From: Wuchereria bancrofti
Taxonomy: Eukaryota; Nematoda; Chromadorea; Rhabditida; Onchocercidae
Direction of reading: 5' to 3'
Length of the DNA: 64,000 nt
Assembly: GCA_005281725.1 (NCBI GenBank)
Contig: SSBO01000001.1
Location: forward strand, 3,022,399-3,086,398
Shown: piece by piece, positions 46,956 to 57,631 of the stretch
How positions within the stretch are numbered: the stretch's first letter is position 1
Layout: every line of letters begins with the position of its first letter
The notes under the pieces: generated by a model
The model's input: only the letters and a program-made list of their open reading frames with translations
What the model was told of the DNA's origin: nothing
The model's database searches: none
Program-made: the position numbers and the translations under genes

Positions 46956-49900
46956 ATGGCGTCGCTAATCCCGTTCAGTCAAATACGACAGAATACCGTC
47001 AACTTTTTTATGAGAAGTATGCATTTGAATGGATGTTTTTAATGAAATCAAACTTTTTTATAATTTTTTAATATAATACCATTGTTTTTAAGCTGCTGAG
47101 CTAATAAACTGTAGCTTTTCATATTTAGAACCTGCTCGAGAATTATGGAAGACTGTTACATCACTTTCGCCAGCTGGTGTTAAGAAAGGACGAGCCAAAA
47201 CTCGGCAAAGTGTTTTAAACCTTCAAAAGTTTTACCGTATTGGTGCGGGTGAGTTATCCACTTTATGTGTTATAGTATATGCGTTTTGAAAACTCATTTT
47301 CGAATGGTCTGTTTAGGTCCTATAAAAGTAAAGTATCCTGGTCTGAATGCACCTCTAACTATGCCAAACGATGAGCCAATGACGGTGATGGAGAAAACAA
47401 CGGAAGAAGTTGATGCTGTCGAAGAACGTCTGAAAAATATCATAGCCACTCGACCTTCGTTAGTTACTTTTTGTTATGATGCAAATTTAAATTCAAATTC
47501 TCGAAACTGCCGGATAATTTAGTTCTGTTTTCTTTAAAGTGGGACTTCAAGTCCTTATTTTAACTATAAATTTTATAGGAAAAAAAGAGTAAAAGAAAAA
47601 TTACATTCGTTGGAACGTGGTTTTGTTGGCACTCGAGTTGAAGGGCAAAAATTGGGTCCACCACCCCCTGCTGGTGATATTTGTTTTGATGACTTTCAAA
47701 GCTATTGCCTTCAGGTGCTTATGTTTTGTTTGTAGGTCCAGTGTTGACATTATAAAGAAGTTGAAGTTGAACATGAGATAAAGAATGATGTGTAGTGATA
47801 ACAAAGATAGATTAAGTAATACTGATGAATAATGGATAAAGAAGTATTCCATATTAATGGCGATGATGATTGTTCGTAATACTACGGAAAACGATATGCT
47901 TTTCCATCATGTTAATTTATTTGAACTTCTTGTATATTGTAGCTCCGTAGAACCACCAATATGACATCGTACGGTCGACAACACACAATGTCAGCTTTAA
48001 TTATCACGGGTAACGGAAATGGTCTTGGTGGTTATGCAATTGGTAAAGCTGGTCTGAAACATCATATTCGTGCTATTGTGAATGGTATGAAAATGGCATC
48101 AAGAAAATTAGTATACGTGGAACTCTTAGAGAACCGTACAATTTATCAAGATTTCTATGCCGAGTGTCGTGGTACACGTATTTTTGCTCAGAGAAGGCCG
48201 AAAGATTTTGGTGTAGTCGCTCATCCGAGACTTGTGAAAATTTGTGAGGTAATCGTATCTTTTTTGAAAAAAATTTCCTGTCTGGTCATCGTTGATTAAG
48301 TTTGATAGATCTTCAAGTCACCATTTGTTAGTTAGTAATCATTCGAGTAAAAAAAGCTTCGTTTGCATTTGATGATTCTCTTTTCTTCTTATATGGAAAG
48401 GCTTTTGTTTTAAAACATTCAATTTTCAGGTACTTGGTATTAAAGATCTGGAATGTAAGGTGATAGGTTCCACTAGAAATTATATCGCACTTACACACGC
48501 TTTCTTTATAGGTGAGTTCATTATTGTTTTATTTATTTTTTTAATCTTATCAATTTTTATTATGAAGTTTCAATAATCTGTGCACCTTTTTCATTCCATT
48601 CCTTTTTATCCATATTATGTACTAATCGACTTTAGAAACATGAAGTTACTGTTAGGAAACAGGTTAGGTATAAAGCTTAATATACTTTCTTTTTGCTAGA
48701 TAAAATAAATGTGCTGCTATAAATAAGCAGATGCTTAATATTGATGCGTAGGAAAATTTAAGAGTTAAGTCTTTGATATATATTAATAGGCACTTATCTG
48801 TAGAAAATTTGTATAGAGAGTAATTATATATTAAACCCCAGACTTTGTCAATACCAAAAAAGAATAAATAGCTGATAAAGTTTTCGAACGATGGCACATA
48901 AACAGTTTACTATGCAACATAGTGCGGTGGTAATGGAAATTCGTATTGATTATCCACAGTTTCTTCTCTGAAGTTTAATATCAATTTACTAGTCTAGATC
49001 GTTGTGGTATTTCTCGAGATTTCTTCTATGTTCGGTCGTTGCCTCTTCTGATTTCAACAGTAAATCATGAAAAAATTGGGATCCCCATTTCAGTCTCAAG
49101 TTCAATTACTCTATTCGATAAATTGATAATCAGTCGTCCTATCAGTTATTATCTTTCACTCTCAAAAAGTTTATTTCCAAAATTCGGGTTGGGAATTTAA
49201 TGCGCAAGAGCTGTAATTCAATTTTTGATTGGTTGGATCAATTTTTGTTACTTACATAAATCATTTATATACCGCTTTATATTTGTGGTAGTGTTTGTTT
49301 AATATTAGTTGATTAGTAATACATCACATCTTCATTTGGTACCAGAAGAGTCAAGAGGAGCTTAGTCACTAGCATTATTATCAGTCCAATACTAAAGGAA
49401 ATTCAGTTGACTTGAAAACATATCTCTTCTTTATTTTCACAAAAGCCACGAAATGACTCCTTAGAATGAATACGAATGTTGTCAGTCATTACGCATTTTC
49501 CACAAAATCAAAATCAAGTTATAAGTAGTGATAGTAGGTATTATCTTTTGCTTATACATCACTTATTTAATTTTTTGTTGACGTTTTTTAAGAGAATTCA
49601 TGGATTTAAATTTATATTCCCAATCGTTCCTCTCCCTTCGAACTATTCGAAATGGTTTTTCTCGAGAGTTATTAATTATAATTCGTTTATCAGATTTGCA
49701 TGTGCTTCCACAGTATTATATTTTCTACATTATGGTTACTTGAGTTTTTCTATACGCTATTTTTAGTCCTATCAAAAAAATTTATGGAGTAATTTATAAT
49801 TATTTCAGGAATGTAGTTTGGAAACGATTTTCAACAGAAAATAAAGATGACACTAGTCCTTTTTTGAATTTATGTGTTTTATTTCCTTTATTATCAGTGT

Positions 49901-50706
49901 TTTTAGGCCTTTTAAATCAAGAAACTCATCAACAGCTCGCAGAACGCAAAAAGTTGCATGTTGTTGAACTTTCTCCACATAGGAGATATTTTCCTGTCAA
50001 AGTTGCATCTCCTTTGCAATTAGAATTGAGAACAGAACGAGATATTGAATCTAAAGAAGTGAGTTCAACTATTTGTTATGCTGTCTAAATGACAGAAGTA
50101 GATAGAAAGTTTTATTGATGTGAATTCCTGGTACTTTTTTTCAATGGTTTTTCTTTATTTTCAGAAAAAAAATTGATGAAAGGAAGTAAAATTATTCTTA
50201 CTGGAGAATTTGACTTTCAGAAATTATTATTAAATGATTTTTATGGCGAAGGACGTTTGCCGCTAATCAAAAAGCAGGTCCCGTTCTATGCAAATCTTTC
50301 TAATCATCTTGCTGCCGAGGCGCTCAAACATCGCTTCAGAAATAGGGACAAAGTACTTTTTTTGTTTTTTCTCTTTTCTCAGTCCAGAAAAAAAAAAGTA
50401 TTTTTCCTTTTTTTTTTTAAAGGAAACCTTATCCACATTAAGCATTTCTGATAGGCTGTAGTTTGATCGTAGATTAAACACATCTTAAGCTAATCAAAAG
50501 TTACCATTTCATTAAAAAACAGTTGCTTTGTTGTAATTTTTTAGAGCATGATACGGTTGATGGCTGATGATGTTGTGTCGCGCTGGACTCGTGATGAACG
50601 CCGGAAGTGGGCTGAACAAAAATACCAGGATATGATAAATGGACTGGTTCCGTTGCCGAAAGGAATTGGTTTGTCGGAAATTCTGCCTAAGTCTGAGGAA
50701 AGATAA
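46956..50706 (+). CDS. mrps-5: Mitochondrial small ribosomal subunit protein S5 (uS5m)
   Basis: Component of the mitochondrial 28S subunit, near the decoding site. Exons: 46956-47016, 47129-47248, 47317-47458, 47579-47714, 47943-48248, 48430-48511, 49907-50058 or 50062, 50165-50352 and 50545-50706, about 450 residues. The start MASLIPFSQIRQNTVNFFMR is a typical import sequence. The S5 RNA-binding fold is clear at about residues 160-230 (MSALIITGNGNGLGGYAIGK), and the C-terminal S5 part includes GLLNQETHQQLAERKKLHVV. PARELWKTV and KKGRAKTR upstream also match MRPS5. One junction is odd: the strong donor at 50059 (GTGAGT) gives phase 0, but the next exon is open only if a base is left over. The weaker donor at 50063 (GTTCAA) restores the frame; a one-base gap in the run of eight A at 50165 is the other explanation. 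Loss of the C. elegans orthologue is known to extend lifespan. Confidence 0.92.
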
Positions 50707-51983
50707 TTATTGGATGAATACTGCATTTTTGATTTTGTTGAGTAGAGCATAATGCATGAAGTACAAAATTTTTCTTCCCATAAATGGTTTGTTAATAAAT
50801 GAATTCATTGTACTAAAGTTCTTAAACTTCCCAAAATAAAACATTTCATTTGAAGAAACAATCTAAATCATATTGACGATGTTCGACCATCAACGCCACT
50901 TGATCATTAAATTATTGCAAAGCCTTATGTGACTGGTCGTAAGTGGAGAAGGATGAGATTTGTAAAAGTAGAAAACTAGGGAGTATAGTTATGAGCTGGG
51001 ATGAAGCAATAGGCAAACAAACGGAATTGGATAGTTTTAATATGTTTGTCGTATTTTTATAAGATTTGAACAATCTTAGCACTGAATAGAAGTGAGCTGG
51101 ATACAATTGCTTGAAACCATAGTTTCTGGTATTCTCAGTTCAAAAACAGTGAAGATTTTGCCTAGGATATCAGTGATTTTTAATGTCATTACTCTACTGG
51201 TGTAAAAAGTTCAAGTCATTTAGTAAAGGAATTGACAGGTAGAAAGAAATAGTGACAAAGAATTCTGAATAATTAATGGCGAAAGACAGTTGCCAAAACT
51301 AGCGTTTTGTTTAAGGTCAAAAGTGAATTAGAGTTCTCGCAAGCATATTTAGCTACTAGCGACATTGGTGAACTTTCAGGACTATTAGACATAGCTGCTA
51401 GCGAATAGCTGTGAAGCATTATTGATTTCCCTTGGAGAACCTGCATAATAAACGAGGTGTTTGAAGTGATTTCTCAATAAATGAAGAACTGTAAACATCA
51501 GGCGGGAATCATGTATTTCTTTTCATTTTCAATTTGTGGAAACGGAGAGTTGTCATTGATTCTGAATAGGTTCGCGAACAATGACGAAAGCATTGTGATG
51601 ATATCCGTATCTTGCTGAAAATGTTATGGAACTCTTCAAAACTGAAAAAAAAAACCCTTTGGGCTTGAAGTGCCAAATGATAACAATGAGCATAAAGAAG
51701 ACCAGGTACTTCTCTCCTGTTCATTCTTCCCTTTAGATTTTTTTTTTATATCAATTGGTAAGTTTGTAATTTCAGTTGTTTGTTCAAAATCATAATCGGA
51801 AGCGATATATTTTGTGGTGTGAATACAAGATTAGACTATTTCTTACAGAGGGATATACAGATTTCAAAGCGAGTCGAGTTGAAGTTGATCTGACAGCGAA
51901 AGCTGCTAAGGTTGTGTTTGGTTGATGTTTTATTTCGGTGCGGTTGGGTTAATTTTATTTGAGTTGGAGTGTTTCAGTAAGTC
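50707..51983. other. Spacer between mrps-5 and cif-1
   Basis: AATAAA sites at about 50795 and 50834 suit mrps-5 3' processing. The rest shows no exon with family support. GTTTCAG ends at 51977, six bases before the cif-1 ATG, and is a likely trans-splice acceptor. Confidence 0.55.
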
Positions 51984-54495
51984 ATGGCGGACACGAAGGC
52001 TCTACCTGTGTTTGCATTTACGGACGATCGAATACAGTTACAGCAACTGCGAGCGTACATGAGAGAGCACGGTTCTTCAATCAGCGAAGAGGGTTTGTTC
52101 ACGCTCTTAAGAAGATTTCTTGATTTGTGCCATACTAACTGATTACATTAAAAATATAACTATCATTTCCAGGGCCTGCAGATTTTAGTGAGAATTTGGA
52201 GGAATTGGTTAAAGCTGTTCATGTTTTGGGTGGTTTGGAAAATGAGAAGGAAGTAGAAATGATTTTAAACTCGATATCATCGCTTACTGTTGTACTTACA
52301 CCGGAAGCAGCTGAGAAAATAATCATTGAATTTTGTCATCAGTTAACTCCGGAAAATTTCAAGGGAACTGGATGGAATAGCAATGTAAGTTATTTGTCTG
52401 TTGGTTAATTCTTTTATTGCTACTCTAAATCGATTTTATAGCAGTGAAACTGTTCGCATGACGCATTTTTCGACTTGCGGCATATTCATTGCTTCCTGTC
52501 ATTGTACTGCATTGATATTCACTGCTGTAGCTAGCAGATATAAATCCAAATTCAGATTACAAATAAATGGTGTAAGAAATTGCGGGATTATTCCTGCAAA
52601 TTTTTTTTGCAACTTTGAGGAAAAAATCAGATATATATAGTTATGAAGTCCTTCCTTGTAAGAATGAGAAATGAGAGATTAATTCGAAATCAAATTACAA
52701 AGCTGCTTTAAAAATATCCGGTTTCCTCGGGATTGTAAAAAATGCAGTTTTCTTCTGTCTTCATACTGCGATGATTCAAGCTGTTGGGATTGATGATTGG
52801 CTGATTTCTATTTATAATTTGTACTAAATTTTCAGGCGTCATCGGCTGTTCGGACCCTTTCAAATTTATTTTTCGCTTTTAATAAACATCCACGAGTGCA
52901 GCATTCCCTTTATATTGCGTTGGTAGCTTTGTGTGGAAGAGCACGAATCATTGGGGATCTGGATACAAGTACTGAGAAAGTGCATGAATATATTAGTCGT
53001 TGGTCTTTGGATCAGAAGCAGCAGCGCAGTCTTTTACGGTTGATTCACTGGGCTCTTATCCATGACGGAAGGGCCGATCAAGCGGCTAAAGTTAGTTCTC
53101 TATACTGAATTTTGGATCCCTATAACTAGGTTCGAACATAAGCTGCGCTCAGAGTATGATGAAGTATGCTTTTTTCTCTCTCTGGCTGACAATTACAAGT
53201 TTTTAGATCCACATTCTCTTGAGTGGCTGATTGTTGAGAATTATTATTGGTAGTACATTTTTCGCCATTTTAGACAATGACAGCTTTACTGAGAACATAC
53301 ACTGATGCAGATGCTGCATTTGCTATAGAAGATGCCCGTGAATGCGTGCGAACAGCAATTGTTGACCCGAAGTCCTTCAGTTTCGATCATCTTTTAAGGC
53401 TTTCTGCAGTGCAGTTATTGGAAAAAGTATAATATTTATTCAAAAAGTCAGCCATTAGTAAAAATACATGCATTAATTGTGCATTAGTTAATTTAACTAT
53501 AAAAATGTGTTTATTAGTAAATGATTGAACTTAAGTGTATATATACATGTGTATAAGAAGGTATGATTTTTAGCTTTGTTTACATTTATATTCATTTATT
53601 TTGACTTTATTTGCCAGTAATATAATGAATAGAATAAATTTGTTACTTGAATAACAAAGCTCTATTTATCTGTTATTATTTAATATGTTTCTAGAGTGAT
53701 CCATTGATGCACGAAGTGTTAAAGCTATTTTCTGAAGGTACTTTAAAAGATTATCAAACCTTTGTTATGAAACACCCAACTTTTATTAGTGAGAAGTTGC
53801 ATGTTGATGATACGGTTCTGATCAAGAAGATGCGGTTGCTAACGCTGATGGACATGGCCGAAAAAAAGACTGTAAGTTCCTAGTTATTCAGTAGAACAAA
53901 AACAAAATTTCGTAATTATGTGCGCGACGGTTATCTTACTCATTTTGTGTTTAAGATTCAAATTTTTTTGAATCATGTGAAATCAAGCTTAGGCAATATA
54001 AAATTTTGCTTTATGGATTCGAAAGATTTAAATTGGACACGTTAGGTTTATTTTTTCTAGAGAAAGTTTTTCAACCATGTTTGATAACAGATTATTTATA
54101 GGTCATATCTCTTCATGATTTGTCACTTGAAGTTGATATACCGGAGAATGAAGAACTCGAAGAATTTATAATTGAAGCAATTAGAATAAATGCTATTAGT
54201 GTACGTCTATTTATGCTTCTCTGAATGATGAAAACCTAATTACAAAGCGTGATATATTATATGAAATTAAAGTGTTTTGTTACACCAGTGGGTTTTTTTT
54301 TTGCGTGATGTATTTGTGTTTTAGGGCAAGATAAATGAGTTAAAAAACGAACTCAATGTGACATCGTTTCAACATCGAAGTTTTGGTCGTCCGCAGTGGG
54401 AACTTCTTCGAAAACGGCTTATTGCATTAATCGGTAGCTTGAGTATATCACACGAAAATATCAAGAATGTGTATGTTAATGGTGGCACCACATAA
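51984..54495 (+). CDS. cif-1: CIF-1 / eIF3 subunit M (PCI domain)
   Basis: Subunit m of translation initiation factor 3; in C. elegans the same protein also serves the COP9 signalosome. Exons: 51984-52092, 52173-52384, 52836-53090, 53274-53426, 53695-53871, 54102-54200 and 54325-54495, GT-AG and in frame throughout, giving 391 residues against 374 in human eIF3m. The N-terminal half is helical ([38 protein letters not shown]). The PCI domain occupies about residues 200-370 ([40 protein letters not shown]). The end is a short tail NVYVNGGTT. The neighbour ntl-9 begins only 490 bases downstream in the same direction, so a shared operon is possible. Confidence 0.93.
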
Positions 54496-54985
54496 TTTAT
54501 ATATGCTTATTCTTGTTCATTCGCATTTTTGTTGCAACCAACATTATATTAATACTCTAAGATTTGAAACGTGATCTTTTCATTCGTTGTGATGGTTAAA
54601 GTTTGTTTGAATTAGCAAGCAAAGGATAGAGTAAATGGTGAGTGGAAATTTGTAACGCTGAATTTTCACAAGTAATCTTTTAAAAAGTGACACTGTTGTT
54701 GATAAATTTGTTTTGGTATAACTTCAGTGTGTAATAAACTTCATGTGGGAATTGTTGTTTTAAATTTGCGTTTGCTTGTGCAAGTTTACTTTTGTTTTGA
54801 TGCTATTTGATTTCAGGTCCTAAAAATTTGACTTTGATTTCAGGTCCTAAAATTTTTGGAAGGTTCTGCAGTTAAGTTCTGGCTTCTTTTTTTTTCGTTT
54901 TTGTTTCGTTTGTTGAACTATTCTCATACATATTAAAAACTATGATTTTATCCTGTATTTAAGGTGTCGCTGCAAACATTGTTGA
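54496..54985. other. Short spacer between cif-1 and ntl-9, possible intercistronic region
   Basis: 490 bases between two co-directional genes. It holds a tandem direct repeat of about 27 bases at 54805-54860; each copy contains TTTGATTTCAGGTCCTAAAA, so the acceptor-like TTTCAG occurs twice. The start codon of ntl-9 is preceded by an in-frame TGA. Confidence 0.6.
54805..54860 (+). repeat. Tandem 27-bp repeat carrying duplicated TTTCAG site
   Basis: The block TTTGATTTCAGGTCCTAAAA occurs twice in direct succession, with near-identical flanks. Position and orientation, 125-170 bases before ntl-9, allow both copies to act as splice acceptors for a spliced leader. Confidence 0.75.
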
Positions 54986-56995
54986 ATGGATGTTGGTGGA
55001 AGCGGTACTGGATCTTCCCAGGTGGAAACAATTGATAAGGAACAAGTGTTTGAATGGATTTTGGATTTGAGTGATTCAAGTAAGCGAGAACAGGCACTTC
55101 TGGAACTGAGGTACAATATTTTCTTTGACCTTGTGATGTGCTTTAATTGGTCATAGATGTTAATATCTCTTTCTCTCTGTTAGGTTGGTATGTTCGAGTT
55201 TATAACACTAAACATTCAAAGCTTCTGACAGTATCTACTCGAATAAAATAAGATGATTTAATAGTCTAAATGTATATTTAAATTTCATTGTATGTAAAGT
55301 ACAGCAAAAAGCGAGAAACGGTTCCTGACTTACCTTTATGGTTGTGGTATTCATTTGGCTCAATGGCTTCTCTGCTTCAAGAAGTAATCTCAATATATCC
55401 AGCAATTATGCCACCGACACTTACAGCAGGGCAATCGAATCGTGTTTGTAATGCTCTAGCTTTGATGCAATGTGTTGCTTCACACAAGGAAACTAGAAGC
55501 CCATTTTTACAGGGTAATTTTTCAAATTTGGAAGAAATCAGTAATACTTTTTGGAGTTTGATGTTAATTTTTGAGTGTACTTTGGCTTAATTCCTTTGAA
55601 TATATTTTCATGAAATATATATCTTTTACTGATATTTGCTTTTCTGGTACTATTTCATTATAGTTTACATTTCAAACATGCATTATATCTTACAATAAGC
55701 AGGCATTATCTTTTACAATAAGCAGTTATTTTATTCCTAATGCGATAGAACGATGTAGAAAATTGAGACTTACTGTGAAAATTTTCACAAAAGTTACTTT
55801 ATTTAAATATAGCATTCATTCGTTACTAGTATTTTAGTTAGTTTGAAAAACTAATAAATATTTGCAATAGGTAGAAATAAGCCAAAACAATCGAAAAACA
55901 ATCGTCCAGTGCAAGAAGTCGAATCGTTTCCATAATTTACTTTTTGCAGCCCATATTCCATTGTTTCTGTATCCATTTTTGCACACAACAAAGACTTCGC
56001 GACCGTTCGAATATCTTCGCTTGACGTCTTTAGGTGTAATTGGTGCATTGGTGAAAACTGATGAACAGGTAATTGAAGTAATAAACTCAAGAACCACTAA
56101 AGGTCTTTGTTTACTTCCAGATAATTGATGCCATTCTGACCAGTTTCTTCAACAGAATTTTTTGTAGGAAGTTATTCAGTTCCTGCTTTCAACAGAAATA
56201 ATTCCTCTGTGTTTACGAATTATGGAAAACGGAACAGAATTGTCAAAAACAGTGGCCACTTTTATTTTGCAGAAAATATTACTTGATGATACTGGTTTGG
56301 CATACATCTGTCAAACTTATGAACGCTTTTCTCACGTTGCTATGATTTTGGTGAGTTCATAAATACTTCAGTTTGTGTGATCGGCTCTTGTTTATATGCT
56401 AAATAATTTTTTGGTGAGTTTGGCATTACCCTACTTTGATAGTTCTTGTGGATAGCGCATAAGGATGCTCCTGTTGCAGGGTAAAATGGTGTTGCACTTA
56501 GCCAAAGAACCGTCACAGCGACTTTTGAAGCATGTTGTTCGATGTTATAGTCGTCTTTCCGATAATCCAAGGCAACTGTTTTCATTTCGTCCAATTTCAG
56601 TGATAGTAGTACACCCTTGATTGAGAATTTAAATTTATGTGTTTCCCTTTGCAAACGGATTTTTATTCTCCAGCTTTTGCTAGCAAGTAATTATCAATGT
56701 TTTTCAGAGCGTTGCAAGCATTACGACAGTGTTTACCGGATCAGCTAAGGGATGAAACTTTTACTCGAGTCCTTGCAGATGACAAATCGACTAAACACTG
56801 GTTGAAACAACTGCTGAAGAATACAGGTAAATGTAATTTGTGCGCGTTGATTTTCTTATATCTGCTTAACTGCTTATCTTACCAGCAGTATTGTGTGCTT
56901 TTAAGGACAGAATAACTGCTTACTAGCAGTATTGTGTCATTCAATCATTTTAGAAATATAGAATGTTATTTTCAGGTTTTTCTGTGAGTCCTTAA
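54986..56995 (+). CDS. ntl-9: CNOT9 / RQCD1, CCR4-NOT complex subunit 9
   Basis: Armadillo-repeat subunit of the CCR4-NOT deadenylase that links it to GW182 and other silencing factors. Seven exons: 54986-55110, 55305-55513, 55950-56068, 56168-56350, 56480-56571, 56708-56826 and 56976-56995, 288 residues. Identity with human CNOT9 is very high ([92 protein letters not shown]). The N-terminus [20 protein letters not shown] is short, and the tail ends NTGFSVSP without the Gln/Pro-rich extension of some relatives. The intron after exon 5 starts with GC (CCAAG|GCAACT); the nearest GT donor breaks the frame, so this is a GC-AG intron. The start follows directly on an in-frame TGA. Confidence 0.96.
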
Positions 56996-57631
56996 AAGAA
57001 ACATTGAAGATTCTCAGGAATATTCAAGAGCGAGAAGTGTTGGAGATGTTTTTGTACAAAGCGAATTTTTATAAGTTCACATGTTGTTGATCAGTGATTT
57101 CTAATGTGTTGCTATTATTCGTGACGGAAAATGTGGACTTGGGCATCTTGATGATAATGAATGGTTTTATAACAAAGTTATGTGGTTGGCCATCTGTTTT
57201 TTTTTAGTGTTATTCAAACTTTTGTTTTGAAAGGTTAGAGCAAACAACGAACTTTTTTTATTGTTTGTTACTGTTTTAACTTTTTTTTACTGGGCAAAGT
57301 AGTGCTAAAAATAGTAAAGGGTAGCAACTGTTGATTCGCTTGTCTTACATGAAGTTGAGACCTGGTATAACGCAACGTCGTTTTGTTCAAAATTGCTAAA
57401 CTTCTAGTTTTGATATTTCACATGTGTTATTTCCATCCACAACTAGTTCCCGTCTAATAATGCATTTCGGTATTCGAAGATCGTTCTTGCTAGGATAAGC
57501 CACTAATAGTTCACCATTGTGCTGCCTGATCTAAAATGAGTCTAGTATTACATTTCGATATTCGAAGGTCGTTAGTCAAAATCAATGTCGAATGCTGCAT
57601 TAATGGTAGTGAGAAATTTAGGCCAAATCTG
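56996..57631. other. Convergent intergenic region with 33-bp direct repeats
   Basis: The 3' ends of ntl-9 (plus) and the LRRC47-like gene (minus) face each other here. Two diverged direct copies of a block containing CATTTCGRTATTCGAAGRTCGTT lie at about 57455-57487 and 57540-57573. No exon is seen. Confidence 0.55.

Noticed and set aside
49476..49766. 96-codon open frame in the long mrps-5 intron
   Set aside because: The flanking mrps-5 exons join directly in frame and the protein matches MRPS5 without it.
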